A stretch of DNA of 7,465 nucleotides, taken from Acidobacteriota bacterium. GTDB lineage: Bacteria > Acidobacteriota > Terriglobia > Terriglobales > Acidobacteriaceae. Numbering within the stretch: position 1 is the stretch's first letter; each line of letters starts with the position of its first letter. Made by a program: the position numbers and the translations under genes. This document shows positions 5,852-7,465 of this stretch, piece by piece. Under the pieces are notes generated by a model. That model worked only from the letters and a program-made list of their open reading frames with translations, made no database searches and had not been told where the DNA came from. The stretch is taken from assembly GCA_021778875.1 (NCBI GenBank), contig JAJYBT010000103.1, positions 1-7,465 of the forward strand. The letters are read 5' to 3'.

Positions 5852-5885
5852 TCCCATGTCTCAAAATCGAGACATGGGGCACCCA
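5852..5885 (+). repeat. Hairpin repeat, copy 2 (perfect 10-bp stem)
   Basis: The arms CCCATGTCTC (5853-5862) and GAGACATGGG (5869-5878) pair perfectly around AAAATC, and GCACCC follows. Relative to copy 1, two neighbouring base pairs are changed on both arms (A-T to G-C and C-G to T-A), so pairing is kept. The copy lies between fdx and iscX and would be transcribed within the isc mRNA. Confidence 0.85.
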
Positions 5886-5918
5886 CGTTTTCTTCGGATG
5901 ATCTTGTGTTCGTGCTCT

Positions 5919-5952
5919 CCAACATCTCAAAATCGAGACACGGGGCACCCGG
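5919..5952 (+). repeat. Hairpin repeat, copy 3 (imperfect arms), abutting the fdx stop codon
   Basis: The left arm ACATCTC (5922-5928) matches copy 1, while the right arm GAGACA (5935-5940) matches copy 2. Only the inner four pairs around AAAATC are kept. The tail GGGGCACCCGG ends directly against the fdx stop codon at 5953-5955. It lies 33 bases from copy 2 in the same orientation. Confidence 0.8.
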
Positions 5953-6369
5953 CTACTTCTGGATGGCCATGTCCAGGGGCTTGCCCTCGGAGGTGTAATT
6001 GCGGTTCCACTTGGGAATTTCGACGACGTACTCGCCGGGGCCGGTGATGATGGCCTGGCAGCCGAGGCGCGAGTTGAGCTGCTGATCGGCGGCCATGTCG
6101 AGGCGGTCGAGCTCATCGTCTTCGGCTTCGCTGATGCCGGGCGCGCCTTCCTTCACCCAGATGTGGCAGGTGGTGCAGGCGCAGGCGCCTCCGCAGGCGT
6201 GATCGAGAAAGATGCCGAAGTTCTCCGCGACATCGAGAAACGACATCGGCTTGCCGTGATGGTCGTAGGGCAGTGTGCCGTACTCAAACTCAACCGTCTT
6301 GCCTTCGGGCATAAAGGTCACGCGCACGAGCTTGTCGGCGGGAATGTTTTTCGTGTTTGCTTCGCTCAT
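5953..6369 (-). CDS. fdx: ISC-type [2Fe-2S] ferredoxin
   Basis: This 138-residue ferredoxin belongs to the adrenodoxin-like type of the isc operon. It supplies electrons for cluster assembly on IscU with IscS. The cluster ligands are Cys59, Cys65, Cys68 and Cys104 in the spacing C-x5-C-x2-C-x35-C, inside HACGGACACTTCHIWV (57-72) and RLGCQA (101-106). Cys63 inside the first loop is a non-ligand also present in E. coli Fdx. The acidic segment SEAEDDELDRLD (80-91) is the usual partner-binding helix, and YVVEIPKWN (114-122) forms the last strand. It is longer than E. coli Fdx (111 residues), with a short N-terminal leader, an insertion near 30-42 and a C-terminal tail of about 15 residues. It starts 27 bases after the hscA stop; AAGGA lies 11 bases before the ATG. 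Co-transcription with hscA is very likely. Confidence 0.95.
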   Translation of the reverse strand: MSEANTKNIPADKLVRVTFMPEGKTVEFEYGTLPYDHHGKPMSFLDVAENFGIFLDHACGGACACTTCHIWVKEGAPGISEAEDDELDRLDMAADQQLNSRLGCQAIITGPGEYVVEIPKWNRNYTSEGKPLDMAIQK

Positions 6370-6396
6370 AGTCTTTGGTGTCCTTGCGTCAGCGCG

Positions 6397-7465
6397 TTAT
6401 TTGAACTCGGCCGGAGCCATCGGGTGCGGCGCGGTGACTTCGTCGCCCAGGTCCTCGTCGGCCGCGTTCATGGTTTTGCCGCGAATGGCGCTGGTGACGG
6501 CGGACTCCATCATCAGCTCGGCAAAGCGGCGCGTGGCGTGGTCCAGAATCAGTGTTGCCTCGCGGATTGCGGGCGCATCCTCAGTCTGTTTGGCCTTTTT
6601 CAGGTAGTCGCTGGCCAGGGCGATGGCTGTCTTCTCGTCGCTGGTCAACTGTTCCCATGCGGGGCTCTGCGGGGCGCGTTCTACGGCTGCGAGAATTGTG
6701 TCGGCCTCGTTGCGCGCTTCGATGAGGAGGCGCTTTGCAAAGTCTTCTTCGGCGTGGTCGAAGGAGTCGAGAATCATGCTCTCAACCTGCTCGTCCGTCA
6801 ATCCATACGTCGGCTTCACTTCGATCTGCGCCGCCTGGCCGCTGCGCTGCTCGCGCGCGGAGACCTGCAAAATGCCGTCGGCGTCGATGAGGAAACGCAC
6901 CTCGATGCGCGGCAGTCCGGCGCTCATGGGCGGAATGCCCTTGAGGTCAAAGCGCGCCAGTGAGCGGCAATCGGCGGCCAGTTCGCGCTCGCCCTGCACC
7001 ACGTGGATGGCGACGTTGGTCTGCCCGTCCACGCCGGTGGTGAAGTGCTCCGTGGCGGACGCGGGGATGGTGGAGTTCCGCTGGATGATGCGCGCCACTG
7101 TGCCGCCCAGGGCCTCAATGCCCAGCGAGAGCGGCGTCACGTCCAGCAGCAGCATTTCTTCGGTGGTCTTTGAAGCGCCGTCGAGAATGTCGGCCTGCAC
7201 GGCGGCGCCCAGCGCGACGACCTCATCGGGATTGAGTTCTGTGTGTGGCTTTTTCCCGCGCGCGCTCAGATGAAAGAGCTCGTCCACCAACTGCAGCACG
7301 GCGGGAATGCGCGTGGAGCCGCCGACCATGACGACTTCATCAATCTGCTCGGGCGCGATACCTGCGTCGGCAAGGGCCTGTTTGCAGGGCGCTGCGGTGC
7401 GCTGCAGAACCGGCTCGATCAACTGCTCGAAGACCTCGCGGGGAATCTCGCGCTGATAACGGTAG
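6397..7465 (-). CDS. hscA: HscA, Hsp70-type chaperone of Fe-S cluster assembly (3' part; 5' end outside window)
   Basis: The reading frame is open to the window edge, so only about 355 C-terminal residues of an expected 600-650 are visible. HscA is a specialised Hsp70 that, with HscB and ATP, acts on the scaffold IscU to promote cluster transfer. Visible are the end of the nucleotide-binding domain with the Hsp70 signature VVMVGGSTRIP, the linker LLLDVTPLSLG, and the substrate-binding beta domain with GERELAADCRSLARF and VKPTYGLTDEQVESMI, which resemble HscA more than DnaK. The helical lid follows. There is no DnaK-like Gly-rich acidic tail; it ends APAEFK. The Tyr-Arg-Tyr-Gln frame continues upstream of the TTG at 7422, so that TTG is internal, not a start. 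Context before fdx and iscX confirms the assignment. The iscS, iscU and hscB genes are expected just beyond the right edge. Confidence 0.93.
   Translation of the reverse strand, partial: YRYQREIPREVFEQLIEPVLQRTAAPCKQALADAGIAPEQIDEVVMVGGSTRIPAVLQLVDELFHLSARGKKPHTELNPDEVVALGAAVQADILDGASKTTEEMLLLDVTPLSLGIEALGGTVARIIQRNSTIPASATEHFTTGVDGQTNVAIHVVQGERELAADCRSLARFDLKGIPPMSAGLPRIEVRFLIDADGILQVSAREQRSGQAAQIEVKPTYGLTDEQVESMILDSFDHAEEDFAKRLLIEARNEADTILAAVERAPQSPAWEQLTSDEKTAIALASDYLKKAKQTEDAPAIREATLILDHATRRFAELMMESAVTSAIRGKTMNAADEDLGDEVTAPHPMAPAEFK

Noticed and set aside
3742..5952. CRISPR-like interpretation of the three repeats
   Set aside because: Copies are too few and irregularly spaced (one is 2 kb away), arms differ between copies, and no cas genes are present.
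5838..6116. Open frame on the - strand reading through two hairpin repeats (VSILR encoded twice)
   Set aside because: The repeated peptide comes only from translating the repeat copies, and the rest overlaps fdx in another frame. It is not a gene.
6163..6963. 266-codon open frame on the + strand antisense to fdx and hscA
   Set aside because: It runs opposite two genes with clear family motifs and shows no family features.
7420..7422. TTG as the start codon of hscA
   Set aside because: The frame stays open to the window edge and the upstream residues (IPREVFEQ) fit an Hsp70 interior; the gene is simply cut by the window.

Overview
The window looks like chromosomal DNA of a GC-rich Gram-negative bacterium. 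It is most likely an acidobacterium of the Terriglobia group. That assignment is an inference from the combination of a DUF4337 membrane protein, a YraN protein with a long N-terminal extension, a multiheme cytochrome of a type common in that phylum, and short hairpin repeats with a TCTC-AAAATC-GAGA core. No rRNA, tRNA, CRISPR array, transposase or phage gene is visible.

Left half, + strand (61-3716): a DUF4337 membrane protein; a small secreted or lipid-anchored protein of unknown function; a gap of about 400 bases with a possible Arg-rich short ORF and three consecutive stem-loops; a class III PLP-dependent aminotransferase of the acetylornithine/ornithine/GABA group; a strong hairpin; and a YraN (UPF0102) nuclease-fold protein. 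These genes have separate promoter-like elements or long gaps, so they do not look like one tight operon.

Right half, - strand (3795-7465): read in the direction of transcription, the 3' part of hscA (cut by the window edge), the [2Fe-2S] ferredoxin gene fdx, and iscX. This is the conserved tail of the isc iron-sulfur cluster assembly operon. The HscA chaperone acts on the IscU scaffold, Fdx supplies electrons, and IscX modulates IscS. About 160 bases further on lies a membrane-anchored nine-heme c-type cytochrome, which fuses a monoheme class I cytochrome c domain to an eight-heme cytochrome c554-like region. Its promoter-like element suggests separate transcription.

The two halves converge at about 3717-3794, where a repeat copy and a GC hairpin sit between the stop codons. 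Two more copies of the same repeat lie inside the isc operon, between fdx and iscX. The points most worth a second look are the repeat family (paired compensatory arm changes and one copy with mismatched arms), the structured leader before the aminotransferase, and the architecture of the cytochrome. No clearly new multi-gene system is evident.
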